From positions 1-50,566 of the forward strand of contig JAGOHC010000006.1 of NCBI GenBank assembly GCA_017996375.1: DNA of 50,566 nt. The letters are read 5' to 3'. The DNA is from Saprospiraceae bacterium (GTDB lineage: Bacteria > Bacteroidota > Bacteroidia > Chitinophagales > Saprospiraceae). A program made the position numbers and the translations under genes. Shown one piece after another: positions 1-8,952 of this stretch. Within the stretch, counting starts at the first letter, position 1; every line of letters starts with the position of its first letter. The notes below the pieces were generated by a model, which made no database searches, was not told the origin of the DNA, and saw only the letters and a list, made by a program, of their open reading frames with translations.

Positions 1-30
1 ACCGACTTAGTTGACTAAGTCGGTTTTTTT
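1..30 (+). terminator. Intrinsic terminator of a gene left of the window
   Basis: A perfect 10-bp stem (arms 1-10 and 15-24) with loop TTGA is followed directly by a T-tract on the plus strand. It would end a plus-strand gene lying off the left edge. The porV stop on the opposite strand is only about 30 bases away, so the same hairpin could also act on porV transcripts, but on that strand any U-tract would lie outside the window. Confidence 0.85.
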
Positions 31-58
31 AAAATTAGGTTATTTAATTTCGAAAAAA

Positions 59-1303
59 CTATTCTTCCGTAGGCACTTCTTCTTCATCAAACGCTGCAAA
101 ATCGAACAACAAAGAGAAGCGCAGCGGATTGTCTAAAGGGTTACGCTGATTAGTGGTAGGTACTAAGTAGGAGAAGTTCAATCCGAATATATTATACTTC
201 AACCCTAAGCCTACTGTGAAGAATCTGCGGTTTCCTTTTGTACGGTCTTCGCGGTAATAGCCGGCACGTACAGCAAACTGTTTGTCGTACCAATATTCCG
301 CACCTATTGAGTAATTCAACTCGCGGAGCTCTTCTGTACCACCCCCAGGAGCATCTCCAAAAGAACTGAGCATAGATGCCACCACACCGTTTTGTTTATA
401 GTCTGGAATGCCATCGTGCGGGTCCACATCATACTTCGTTGTATCAGCGGCCGGAACCGGTGTAGGTACCATTAATTTATTAATATCTGCGGCTAATGTC
501 AGCGTGTTGTATTGGTCTAACTGAAACGTCCATGCAGCGCCAAGCCCGAAATTTGCTGGAATATAATCTCTGTTGGCAGAGTTGGTATAAGTAATTTTAG
601 TACCCATATTGGTTAGTGCCAATCCTACCATAAGGTTAGTTTTACTACCGCCCATTACGATAGGTGTTTTGTATGTAAAAGCAATATCAGCAGCACCTGC
701 TGTACCCGGCGTTATATCCACATTGCCTACACGCTGTCCGGCAGCCAAGTTGGAGTAAATAAATTTACCCGAAATGGATGCTGCAAACTTTGGCGTGAGT
801 TGACGAGCATATCCGAAATTGATTTCAAATTCGTTTGGGCGACCTTGTCCTATTGGTTGTCCATTATCATCTGTAAAGGCGATGTTTCCTAATGAGAAAT
901 AGCGGATGCCTAACCCAACTGATTGAACTTTGTTAATCTTTTTATAACCGGAAAGGTACGCTAAATAGACATCTTGCAGCCCTAATGCGCGCAACCAAGG
1001 TGTATATGTTGCCGATACGCCCATTTCTTTTTCGGCGAAAGCCAACTTAGAAGCGTTGAAGTGCATGGCATTGGCATCGGGCGAAATGGCGATACCTACA
1101 TCACCCATGGCACCACTGCGTGCATCTGAAACGATGCGTAAAAAAGGCACAGCCGTAACAATGGTATTGACGCATGGCTTACCGTTAATATCTTGCAATA
1201 CACCATCTACTAAAAAGCAAGTGGTAATACTTTGCCCGAATGTGTTATAGGAAGCAGCAAAAATTGCTATGGAAAATACAATGAGCTTGAACAAATTTTT
1301 CAT
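59..1303 (-). CDS. porV: Type IX secretion outer-membrane protein PorV (LptO)
   Basis: PorV is an outer-membrane beta-barrel of the type IX secretion system. It shuttles cargo from the translocon to the surface attachment complex with PorU. The 414-residue product starts with a signal peptide ending near SYNTFGQ. It then carries the family hallmark PFLRIVSDARSGAMGDVGIA at about residues 52-71 and an SPDANAMHFNASKLAF segment. The rest alternates like a barrel, with aromatic-rich strands up to the C-terminal stretch before an acidic end (DEEEVPTEE). It lies on the same strand as porU (2179-6063), separated only by a small outer-membrane protein gene. A candidate TAnnTTTG promoter lies upstream. 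The family call rests on the N-terminal motif and the neighbourhood and is strong. Confidence 0.93.
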   Translation of the reverse strand: MKNLFKLIVFSIAIFAASYNTFGQSITTCFLVDGVLQDINGKPCVNTIVTAVPFLRIVSDARSGAMGDVGIAISPDANAMHFNASKLAFAEKEMGVSATYTPWLRALGLQDVYLAYLSGYKKINKVQSVGLGIRYFSLGNIAFTDDNGQPIGQGRPNEFEINFGYARQLTPKFAASISGKFIYSNLAAGQRVGNVDITPGTAGAADIAFTYKTPIVMGGSKTNLMVGLALTNMGTKITYTNSANRDYIPANFGLGAAWTFQLDQYNTLTLAADINKLMVPTPVPAADTTKYDVDPHDGIPDYKQNGVVASMLSSFGDAPGGGTEELRELNYSIGAEYWYDKQFAVRAGYYREDRTKGNRRFFTVGLGLKYNIFGLNFSYLVPTTNQRNPLDNPLRFSLLFDFAAFDEEEVPTEE

Positions 1304-1346
1304 CAGTAAATAAAAAGTATATTAATTGTCGAATATTACAGGGCTG

Positions 1347-1381
1347 CAAAGATACGGTATTTCACATTTCTTTGCTGCAAA
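1347..1381 (-). promoter_or_regulatory. Candidate Bacteroidota promoter for porV
   Basis: On the minus strand TATCTTTG (1347-1354) matches the Bacteroidota -7 consensus TAnnTTTG. A TTTG element (1378-1381) lies 23 bases further upstream, at the long end of the usual spacing. The box is about 45 bases before the porV start. The match is to a consensus only. Confidence 0.5.
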
Positions 1382-1408
1382 ACGTTGTGAATATGTTAAA
1401 AAAGTATG

Positions 1409-2095
1409 CTATTGAGCCATAACCACGTCATTCTTGGCTATTCGATAGGTTATACCGACCGTAAATGCGTTCGTTACATCTCTAAATTCTCCAAATTTGG
1501 TAGGTTCAATACCTAACTCTTGCTGTGGTGTCAAATCGTAGTTTTGCAACCACTCTACAAATATACTTATTCGAGGTTGCATTTGATAACCAACACCTGC
1601 ACCATAGACTAACCCCCAAACATCACGCCGATAATTGGATTGGTTGTCGGTTACCCAAAAATTACCCTGCTCTAATATGTAATCCCATTTTGGACCAAAC
1701 ATACCATAAGGTGTAAATTTTTGTATCGGATACCTAAGTTGTATTGGCAAACTAATAGAAAGCGTATTCAACTTTAGAGAAGCCGTTTCTGTATTTATCA
1801 GGTTGCCGTTCTCATCTGTAAAAAACAATTTTGGGTTCTCGCCAAATTGCTTAAAAACACCTGCTGAGGGAAGAACGGCAAAATATTTACCAAACCCTAC
1901 CGTAGAAAAAATATGCGCTACACCACCCCAAGCATCCGTAATAGAAATATATCCGCCACTTTCTTTAAAAAGAAAAGTGGTGCTGGTATAAACGCCTGCC
2001 TTGAAACCAACCGATTCCAGTTTTTGCGCCTGTACGCTTGTGGCAAGGAAAATCCCCGCGCAGACAATAACTAAAAAATGAACTTTGTTTATCAT
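1409..2095 (-). CDS. Outer-membrane beta-barrel protein (porin-like, unknown role)
   Basis: The 228-residue product has a clear signal peptide ending in ATSVQAQ (about residue 23). The mature part has the alternating pattern of a small eight-strand barrel, with strand-like segments such as SISLPIQLRYPIQ, YGAGVGYQMQPRISIFVEW and NAFTVGITYRIAK near the C-terminus. This fits the broad outer-membrane beta-barrel family of Bacteroidota rather than any enzyme. It sits between porV and porU on the same strand, 105 bases from porV and 83 bases from porU, so shared transcription is possible. A link to type IX secretion is inferred from position only. Confidence 0.7.
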   Translation of the reverse strand: MINKVHFLVIVCAGIFLATSVQAQKLESVGFKAGVYTSTTFLFKESGGYISITDAWGGVAHIFSTVGFGKYFAVLPSAGVFKQFGENPKLFFTDENGNLINTETASLKLNTLSISLPIQLRYPIQKFTPYGMFGPKWDYILEQGNFWVTDNQSNYRRDVWGLVYGAGVGYQMQPRISIFVEWLQNYDLTPQQELGIEPTKFGEFRDVTNAFTVGITYRIAKNDVVMAQ

Positions 2096-2178
2096 AGTTA
2101 GGATAAATGCATTTGTGTCGTTGCAAAACGACTTAACCGAAGTGCTAACGAAATGTTAATACAAATATTGTGTTAAGA

Positions 2179-5100
2179 TTATTTTAGTATGACTAATTTC
2201 TCAAATTTACTTTCCGCTTTCTGCGAATTGCTTACAGTATCGGTGGTGGCGAGGCGAATTTTATATAAATACACCCCCTTCGCCAACTGCCCGTCAAAGT
2301 CATCGCGTCCGTTCCATTTTATGCCCGATACTCGGAAACCTTGTGGCATCACCTGTTGTTCGATGGTTTTGACCAATTTTCCTGATATGGTATAAATGTC
2401 AATTTTTACATCCAATAGTTGATCCACCAAATTGTGTTCAAACATAAATTCAGTATTGGTTGTAAACGGGTTCGGGTAGTTCAATACGTGGTCGAGTGCT
2501 GCTTCGGCATTATCCGTTACGATAAATTCAGTATGCCCTTCGGCAGAGTTGTTGGCAATGTCCCATGCCTTTATGCTAATGCGATGCTTGCCGACAGCCA
2601 ACTTAGAAAGCGGATAGCGCACTTCGCCTTTCTTATAGTTGTCAAGTTCGGCAGTATAAAAATCATTGAGGATATAGGTGTCTTGCGTTTGGTTATCTAA
2701 AACACTCGTGAGGTCGTGTCCGATGCTGTTACCTACCACATTGATACCGTTATCGTCAGAAAGTTTTGCGAGTAAAACGGGGCTGTCATTTGTGATACCA
2801 CCTATCACGAAATTTTCATTATTCATAAATACTTGTACTACGGGTGGTGTATCATCAGCTGGTGCGTTGGGGTCAGTGCCGCCAATGATGATACCTTCAT
2901 AAAAACCTGCAGCATCTTGTGGTGTACCGTTCTCTGCATAGTAGCTTATTTTGCCGTTGCCATATTGGTAATTAATATCTTTTGGCACAACAAAGGTAAA
3001 GGTAAATTGTCCGTTCGACACAGCAGCTGTACCTTTAAATATAACATTTTTTTGTACTTTGAATGGTCGCACGGTACTGCCCGGAGCTTGCCCTAATGTA
3101 TAGAGCGTAACGGGTTTGTCATAAATAGTTGGATATACTTTTCCGTTGTAATTACTTAATACATTCCCATTAGCATCGGCAACATAGCCCGTGATGGTAA
3201 CTGTTTGCAAAGCCCGCAGCGTATCGGCAGATATGCTATTGATTGCATTACCATTTATGGTGGATGTAATTATTTGATACTCTGGTATAGCCAAATACAT
3301 AGAGGGGTCGCCGAGCAAGGTAAACCGCCGCCCGTTTGAACCACTATTAACAGCATTTTTGGCAATTCGCAATATTTCTCCTATTGCCAAATATTTGCCC
3401 TCTTCTTTTTTATACAATCGATTAAAAACTGCTCTCGTCAGGTTTTCGTTAGCAAAGATATATACGGGGCGCACGGTAGTATAAAGTGCTACGCCTCCGC
3501 CACTCTCTTTGAGTGCTATTTGCTCGCCGGCAGTTACAATATCAGGTGCATCATAACCAGCAAAAGAGCAGGTAGCAGTAATAAACAAAGGCAATTTATA
3601 TTGGTTCGTCCATTCAGCAATATCGGTAGTAGAAAGTACGCGCTCTTGTGCCCAACCGCGCGGACCACCATGCCCCATGTAGTTTACTACCAATGCACCT
3701 TTGTAAATTGCGCTGTTTTGTGCTGCATTAGCTGCCGGAAATCGTGCGCCCGCAGGTGTGGATACACGTGGGAAGGCATCATAATATATTTTATCCTGAT
3801 TAAAGACGCGATAGGTAGTATCAACGTTAATGGCAATGTTGTCTATATCGCGGAGGTGTCCGTTGTTATCCGCATCATCTGCATTGAAAAGTGTAGTCAG
3901 TCGCCAACTTCCTAATGATTTTACATCTGTATCGTAAGCAATAATTTTATTTATCATAGCCGTTGCTTCGGCAGCCGAATTTACTGGCAAGCGACCTACT
4001 GCTATATCAAGTGCGCCGCCGAAATTTGTGTCGCCTTCGTCATTGCTTAATAGTCCGTAATAATCATCAGTAGGGAATGCCTCGATAGGGTTGATGCTGC
4101 CATGCGTATCGTTTTGCGGCTCAAACTGCACGCCTGTTTCCACTACGGGTATAAAGTTACTGTTTGCACTATTGTTGGCTATGTTGCGATAATCGAAAGA
4201 GCCGTCGCCTACTAAGAGCAAGTATTTGAATCTGTTGTTTCTGTCAAATAGCATTTTTGCAAAATCGCGGATGGCGGTAGGGTCAACTACTCCACAACTA
4301 AACTCCTGATAAATTTTATCTACATCTACTGTTACTACACTATATGCGTTGTAGGTACGGCGATGCTGTGCCAAGCGTTCTACTTCTGCCTCAAAATTTT
4401 TGTGATAAACGATTACTAAATCAACATTGTCAATTTCATGAATATTTTGATTGCTGATTTTTGTGCCGCTTTCGGGCGCTCCAATGCCCTCGGTAGTGAA
4501 TGCTAAATAACGGCGGAAGGTATTATTGTTAACTACGCCGAATTGTGCCTTTGTGCCATTCAGCAGGGTTTGTTGTGCTGCTGGCTCGGTAGTGTTAGTA
4601 ACATCCCAAATCGTAATATCACTACTTGCATTATCCAATTGGTATGTCACTGTATTATAATTCAATGTTTTACTATCCGAAAATAAAAGACTGCTGTTAG
4701 TTAGTGCTAAGGAGCAACGTGCCGTAATATCAATAAAATCTAACCAACCTTCACTTTGCGGGTCACCTGCCACTTCGGGATAACGCACTACGACATCAAG
4801 ACTGTTGTTGGTAAGCGTTATACTTTGGTTGATGTTACCCATCTTGGCAAAATCAGCCTCAACATCGGTCAAAACTGTGGCACTAATATTAACAGAAAAA
4901 GTTTGCCCGCCTACAATGGCGCGTACCACAGATGGCACTCCACTACGCCCCGCAAATGCCATACGGAAATAAATTGGCTCGGCGATAATCAGGTTAGCGA
5001 AAGCAAATTTATTGGTAAAATCATAATCGCGTGTTAATTTGAATTGGTCGCCAAACCACCGCTTTCCGGAGCCTTGTGCAGACGTGGAATAGTCAAGTAA

Positions 5101-6063
5101 GTTAAAAACATCTCTCTCATAACGTTGGTAGTTTTCAAAACTGGTTACTGTATAGGCTGTATTAGAAACGCTGTTATTTGTGTTAATTCGCTTTCCGTTG
5201 CCGTTGCCTATCTTTAAATAAAAATACTGGTGATCGGTGTATAAATTATTCGGGCGATTATATTGTAGTGTGGTTGGATTAAAATATGTTTTGTCTGCTC
5301 CTTCTGCATAAAATAATACTGCATCTCCGGTGTTAAAAACACCATCGTCTTCACCGGTAACGGTAATTGCATTTTCAACTATATCATCATAGCGCGTTGT
5401 AGCAGTTGGTTCGGGCAACATTCCACCACCGTTGCTATACAGGTGGATGGTGCGCGGGTCAATATTATCTACGGCTATGCCTAAATTTTTAAGAAAATTG
5501 TAATCTAACTTTATTGCTCCCGTACTTTTTACTGCTATGCGATATACGTCACTATCTTTCAAAATGGAGTTGTAGGTGTTGTTCGGGTTGCGGTATGCCG
5601 TTGTCGGTTTGGGTGTTGTTGTAATTGCAATTTCAAAATTCTTTACTCGCTCGTAGCCGTTGCCGCTTTTCCGAAAAGGCATAAACAATAGTTTGCCAAA
5701 AAATTTATTTCTGTCTTGCTCAACAACCGTCCGCAGTTGAAGTTCCTCACCAATGGTTTCCAAATGTTTCATGTTGGACATACTGACAGGCTCATATTCT
5801 ACATTGATAATTCGTGCAGTCAGTTCTGCATTTTCACGTAGTTGAAAGCGCTCCAAAAATACGGGCAGCGTAGGTGCCGCTTGCTCATAAATAGCACCTT
5901 CAAAACCCCAAGCAGAAATAGAATTACCGCCAAAAGAAGTTTCTTGCAGGGGTTGTGTTACCCATTTTATTGTTTGTTGAATGACGATAGCTTGCTGCGC
6001 CAAACTTGTTGTGAAAGAAACGAAAAGTATCAAAATGGAAAGAGTGAAGGCTTTTTTGAACAT
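2179..6063 (-). CDS. porU: Type IX secretion sortase PorU (C25 peptidase)
   Basis: PorU is the surface sortase of type IX secretion. It cleaves the C-terminal sorting domain of cargo and attaches the cargo to anionic lipopolysaccharide, working with PorV. The 1294-residue protein has a signal peptide (to about residue 22, ending SLAQQ). A long beta-rich N-terminal region is followed by a gingipain-type C25 domain from about residue 560 to 930. The catalytic pair is visible: His798 in YMGHGG and Cys832 in TATCSF, 34 residues apart as expected for the family. The C-terminus (from about 1200) carries its own sorting-domain-like module starting YPNPFTTNTEF. It is on the same strand as porV. The length is typical of PorU and there are no disruptions. 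Confidence 0.95.
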   Translation of the reverse strand: MFKKAFTLSILILFVSFTTSLAQQAIVIQQTIKWVTQPLQETSFGGNSISAWGFEGAIYEQAAPTLPVFLERFQLRENAELTARIINVEYEPVSMSNMKHLETIGEELQLRTVVEQDRNKFFGKLLFMPFRKSGNGYERVKNFEIAITTTPKPTTAYRNPNNTYNSILKDSDVYRIAVKSTGAIKLDYNFLKNLGIAVDNIDPRTIHLYSNGGGMLPEPTATTRYDDIVENAITVTGEDDGVFNTGDAVLFYAEGADKTYFNPTTLQYNRPNNLYTDHQYFYLKIGNGNGKRINTNNSVSNTAYTVTSFENYQRYERDVFNLLDYSTSAQGSGKRWFGDQFKLTRDYDFTNKFAFANLIIAEPIYFRMAFAGRSGVPSVVRAIVGGQTFSVNISATVLTDVEADFAKMGNINQSITLTNNSLDVVVRYPEVAGDPQSEGWLDFIDITARCSLALTNSSLLFSDSKTLNYNTVTYQLDNASSDITIWDVTNTTEPAAQQTLLNGTKAQFGVVNNNTFRRYLAFTTEGIGAPESGTKISNQNIHEIDNVDLVIVYHKNFEAEVERLAQHRRTYNAYSVVTVDVDKIYQEFSCGVVDPTAIRDFAKMLFDRNNRFKYLLLVGDGSFDYRNIANNSANSNFIPVVETGVQFEPQNDTHGSINPIEAFPTDDYYGLLSNDEGDTNFGGALDIAVGRLPVNSAAEATAMINKIIAYDTDVKSLGSWRLTTLFNADDADNNGHLRDIDNIAINVDTTYRVFNQDKIYYDAFPRVSTPAGARFPAANAAQNSAIYKGALVVNYMGHGGPRGWAQERVLSTTDIAEWTNQYKLPLFITATCSFAGYDAPDIVTAGEQIALKESGGGVALYTTVRPVYIFANENLTRAVFNRLYKKEEGKYLAIGEILRIAKNAVNSGSNGRRFTLLGDPSMYLAIPEYQIITSTINGNAINSISADTLRALQTVTITGYVADANGNVLSNYNGKVYPTIYDKPVTLYTLGQAPGSTVRPFKVQKNVIFKGTAAVSNGQFTFTFVVPKDINYQYGNGKISYYAENGTPQDAAGFYEGIIIGGTDPNAPADDTPPVVQVFMNNENFVIGGITNDSPVLLAKLSDDNGINVVGNSIGHDLTSVLDNQTQDTYILNDFYTAELDNYKKGEVRYPLSKLAVGKHRISIKAWDIANNSAEGHTEFIVTDNAEAALDHVLNYPNPFTTNTEFMFEHNLVDQLLDVKIDIYTISGKLVKTIEQQVMPQGFRVSGIKWNGRDDFDGQLAKGVYLYKIRLATTDTVSNSQKAESKFEKLVILK

Positions 6064-6327
6064 ATCAAATTGTTTTAGGCTGATTCTTATTTGTGCAATA
6101 AATTCTTTTTATTTTATACAACAACTTTTACCTTTACAGGAAACTGTTATGGAAACGTTAATAAAAATTTCAAATTGTGTGCAAATTACACCTTAACCTT
6201 TAAAAATTAAAAGTTTAACTTTTACAGAATACACCTCACCCATACAACCTTTCACAGAAAGTATTGTCCATTCATTACAAACCGCTTAATCCGTACCCTC
6301 AGCCACAACATCACAACCAATGTATTT

Positions 6328-8838
6328 ATGAAAAAGTTTTTAGTTGTATCCATATTTATTTTAGTTGCTCACATACGGCTTGTTGCACAAAAAGACTCCA
6401 CCGCACTATGGGCAAAAAAATCGCTGTCAGCTACTAATATTACGCAAAGCATAACCATTGACGGCGAGCTAAACGAAGCAGAATGGGCAAGCGCACAGGC
6501 AGCAAGCGATTTTGTCATTAATCAACCCAATACGGGTGCGGCAGCAACACATCGTTCTGACGTGCGTGTGCTATACGACAACCAAGCCCTTTACATCGGC
6601 GCACTATTATACGATATACACCCAGATAGCATCGCGCACGATTTGAGCAAGCGCGATGACTTAGGCAATACCGATTGGTTCGCTCTAATTTTAGATGCTT
6701 ACCGCGACGGCATCAATGGTGTTGGGTTCATCGTATCGGCATCAGGCGTACAAGTTGATGTAAAATATTTACCCGCCGAACAAGGAGGCGAAGATGGCAG
6801 TTGGGATGCCGTATGGAACAGCAGTGTTCAAATTACTGACAAGGGTTGGGTTGTTGAGTTGAAAATTCCGTATTCTGCAATACGCTTCCCAAAAGCAACA
6901 GAGCAGCAGTGGCATATCAATTTCGGGCGGTTTACTTTTCGCAGTCGCGAAAAAGTATTTTGGAATCACATCCGTCCTGACCAAGCACTTTTCCTATCGC
7001 AGTGTGGTTTGTTAAACGGTATAAAAAATATCGAATCGCCGGTACGCCTTTCGGCAACGCCATACATCGCAACGCGTATTCAGAACCACCACGACAACAA
7101 CGGCAACCCTAAAGATGTATGGAGCAGAAGTATTAATGGTGGTGTGGACATAAAATACGGTATCAATGATGCCTTCACATTAGATGCCACCCTCATCCCC
7201 GATTTCGGGCAAGTGCGCTCGGACGCGCAGATACTCAACCTTAGCCCATTTGAGGTGCAGTTTCAAGAAAATCGTCCGTTCTTTACAGAAGGTATAGAGT
7301 TGTTTAATAAAGGAGGTTTGTTTTACTCGCGCCGCATCGGTGGCACTCCCCTTGCATTTTTTGATGTGTATGACCAACTACAGGAAGGCGAGCGCATAAT
7401 AAAAAACCCTACCGAAGCGCAGCTCTACAACGCCACAAAAATATCAGGGCGTACCAACAAAGGCTTAGGCATCGGGTTGTTCAATGCCATCGCCGGCAGA
7501 AGCGAAGCAATAATCGAAACGGCGGAAGGTAACAAACGCACGTTCGAAACAGGACCTTTAACCAACTACAACGTTGTGGTGCTTGACCAAAATTTAAAAA
7601 ACAACTCCTACGTCACGCTTACCAATACAAATGTATGGCGCAATGGAAGTTTCTACGATGCCAACGTTACCAACCTGAAGTTCAGTGCACGAAATAAAAG
7701 CAATACTTACGAGCTGAATGGCTCCGGAAGCCTTAGCCAAAAATTGTTGCCCGATTCTACCGACTACGGACACAAATATTCTTTTGGCTTTGCAAAAACA
7801 AGTGGGCAGTTTCAATATAGCGCTACCTACAACGAAGAGAGTTACAACTACAACCCCAACGATTTGGGTTTTCTGTTAAGCCCCAATGAACGTTCGTTTT
7901 ACGGAAACGTGGGTTATTATATTTTTAAACCTTTCGGTAAATTCAATCGCTTCAGCAGTGATGTTGGTATTGAATATACTCGCCTGCATCGCCCCGACAA
8001 ATTCAATAATTTTGCCATCTATTGCAACACCTTTTTTCTGACGAAAAAGAATGTAGGCTTTGGGGTTTGGGGTGGTGTAGAGCCCATTATCACGTATGAC
8101 TATTTTGAGCCTCGCAGCGATGATTTCTCACGCTATTATACCTTCCCTACCAACTATCGCGTGGGTGGTTTCTACTCCTCCGATTACAGCAAACCAATTG
8201 CTTTTGATATCAATGTAGAGTATCGGGATTTTAACGACAACAACCGCTACAATATCGGCGTGGGCATCTTCCCACGCTTACGCTTCAACGCGAAATTTTT
8301 TATGCAACCCGGCATCTATTACGAATACAACCGCGAAGACATCGGGTACATCTTCCAAAACTCGTCAGCTATTGGTTTTGATGAGGTGTCATCGGGTGAC
8401 ATCATCTTCGGACGGCGCAATCGGCACTCCGTTGAAAATTATTTAGGCGCAAGTTATACCTTTAATAATAAGATGAATTTCACACTCAATGTGCGGCACT
8501 ACTGGTCGAAAGTTGACTACCTCGGTTTTCATTTGTTAGATAAAAAAGGTGAGTTAGCACAAACGCCATATACAGGTATTGATAAAGATGATGGTGTTTC
8601 TTCTCTACATAACATCGCCTTTGATGCCTTTACGGTTGATGCCGTTTATACTTGGCGATTTGCTCCCGGCAGCGACATCGTTATCGTTTGGAAAAATAAC
8701 ATCTTTGCCGGCGATACCAACGTACAAGAAACCTATCTGAAACATACCGAAAAGTTGTTCCGAAATCCGCAAACGAATAGTTTGTCCATAAAGGTTTTGT
8801 ACTACTTAGACTATCTTCGCTTTCGCAAAACGAAATAG
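6328..8838 (+). CDS. DUF5916 outer-membrane protein with CBM9-like N-terminal domain
   Basis: The 836-residue product begins with a signal peptide ending near IRLVAQ. Residues about 42-235 resemble the carbohydrate-binding family 9-like fold seen at the start of this family (ITIDGELNEAEWASA, then the YDNQALYIGALLYD strand). The rest, from about 245, matches DUF5916: a large beta-barrel-like region with the typical FSPFEVQ/FQENRPFFTEG segment at about 309-325 and many aromatic-ended strands. The function of the family is unknown; some members are annotated as hydrolases without proof. The gene is divergent from porU across a 264-base spacer and is followed 114 bases later by the lysyl-oxidase-like gene, which has its own candidate promoter. 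Confidence 0.85.
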   Translation: MKKFLVVSIFILVAHIRLVAQKDSTALWAKKSLSATNITQSITIDGELNEAEWASAQAASDFVINQPNTGAAATHRSDVRVLYDNQALYIGALLYDIHPDSIAHDLSKRDDLGNTDWFALILDAYRDGINGVGFIVSASGVQVDVKYLPAEQGGEDGSWDAVWNSSVQITDKGWVVELKIPYSAIRFPKATEQQWHINFGRFTFRSREKVFWNHIRPDQALFLSQCGLLNGIKNIESPVRLSATPYIATRIQNHHDNNGNPKDVWSRSINGGVDIKYGINDAFTLDATLIPDFGQVRSDAQILNLSPFEVQFQENRPFFTEGIELFNKGGLFYSRRIGGTPLAFFDVYDQLQEGERIIKNPTEAQLYNATKISGRTNKGLGIGLFNAIAGRSEAIIETAEGNKRTFETGPLTNYNVVVLDQNLKNNSYVTLTNTNVWRNGSFYDANVTNLKFSARNKSNTYELNGSGSLSQKLLPDSTDYGHKYSFGFAKTSGQFQYSATYNEESYNYNPNDLGFLLSPNERSFYGNVGYYIFKPFGKFNRFSSDVGIEYTRLHRPDKFNNFAIYCNTFFLTKKNVGFGVWGGVEPIITYDYFEPRSDDFSRYYTFPTNYRVGGFYSSDYSKPIAFDINVEYRDFNDNNRYNIGVGIFPRLRFNAKFFMQPGIYYEYNREDIGYIFQNSSAIGFDEVSSGDIIFGRRNRHSVENYLGASYTFNNKMNFTLNVRHYWSKVDYLGFHLLDKKGELAQTPYTGIDKDDGVSSLHNIAFDAFTVDAVYTWRFAPGSDIVIVWKNNIFAGDTNVQETYLKHTEKLFRNPQTNSLSIKVLYYLDYLRFRKTK

Positions 8839-8883
8839 CGTGGTGCTGTGTCACGGCAAGTACTTTATTTTATAGATACGATA

Positions 8884-8912
8884 TTAACCTTTATCAATAA
8901 TTTGTACCTTTG
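8884..8912 (+). promoter_or_regulatory. Candidate promoter of the lysyl-oxidase-like gene
   Basis: TACCTTTG (8905-8912) matches the TAnnTTTG -7 consensus. A TTA element (8884-8886) lies 18 bases upstream. The box is 40 bases before the start codon at 8953 and separates this gene from the DUF5916 gene. Confidence 0.55.
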
Positions 8913-8952
8913 CGCAGTTACAAATCATTTGATGATTAATTAAATTAATAAC

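Noticed and set aside
3520..3915. 131-codon plus-strand frame opposite porU
   Set aside because: It is a shadow of the C25 peptidase domain coding region with no recognisable protein features.
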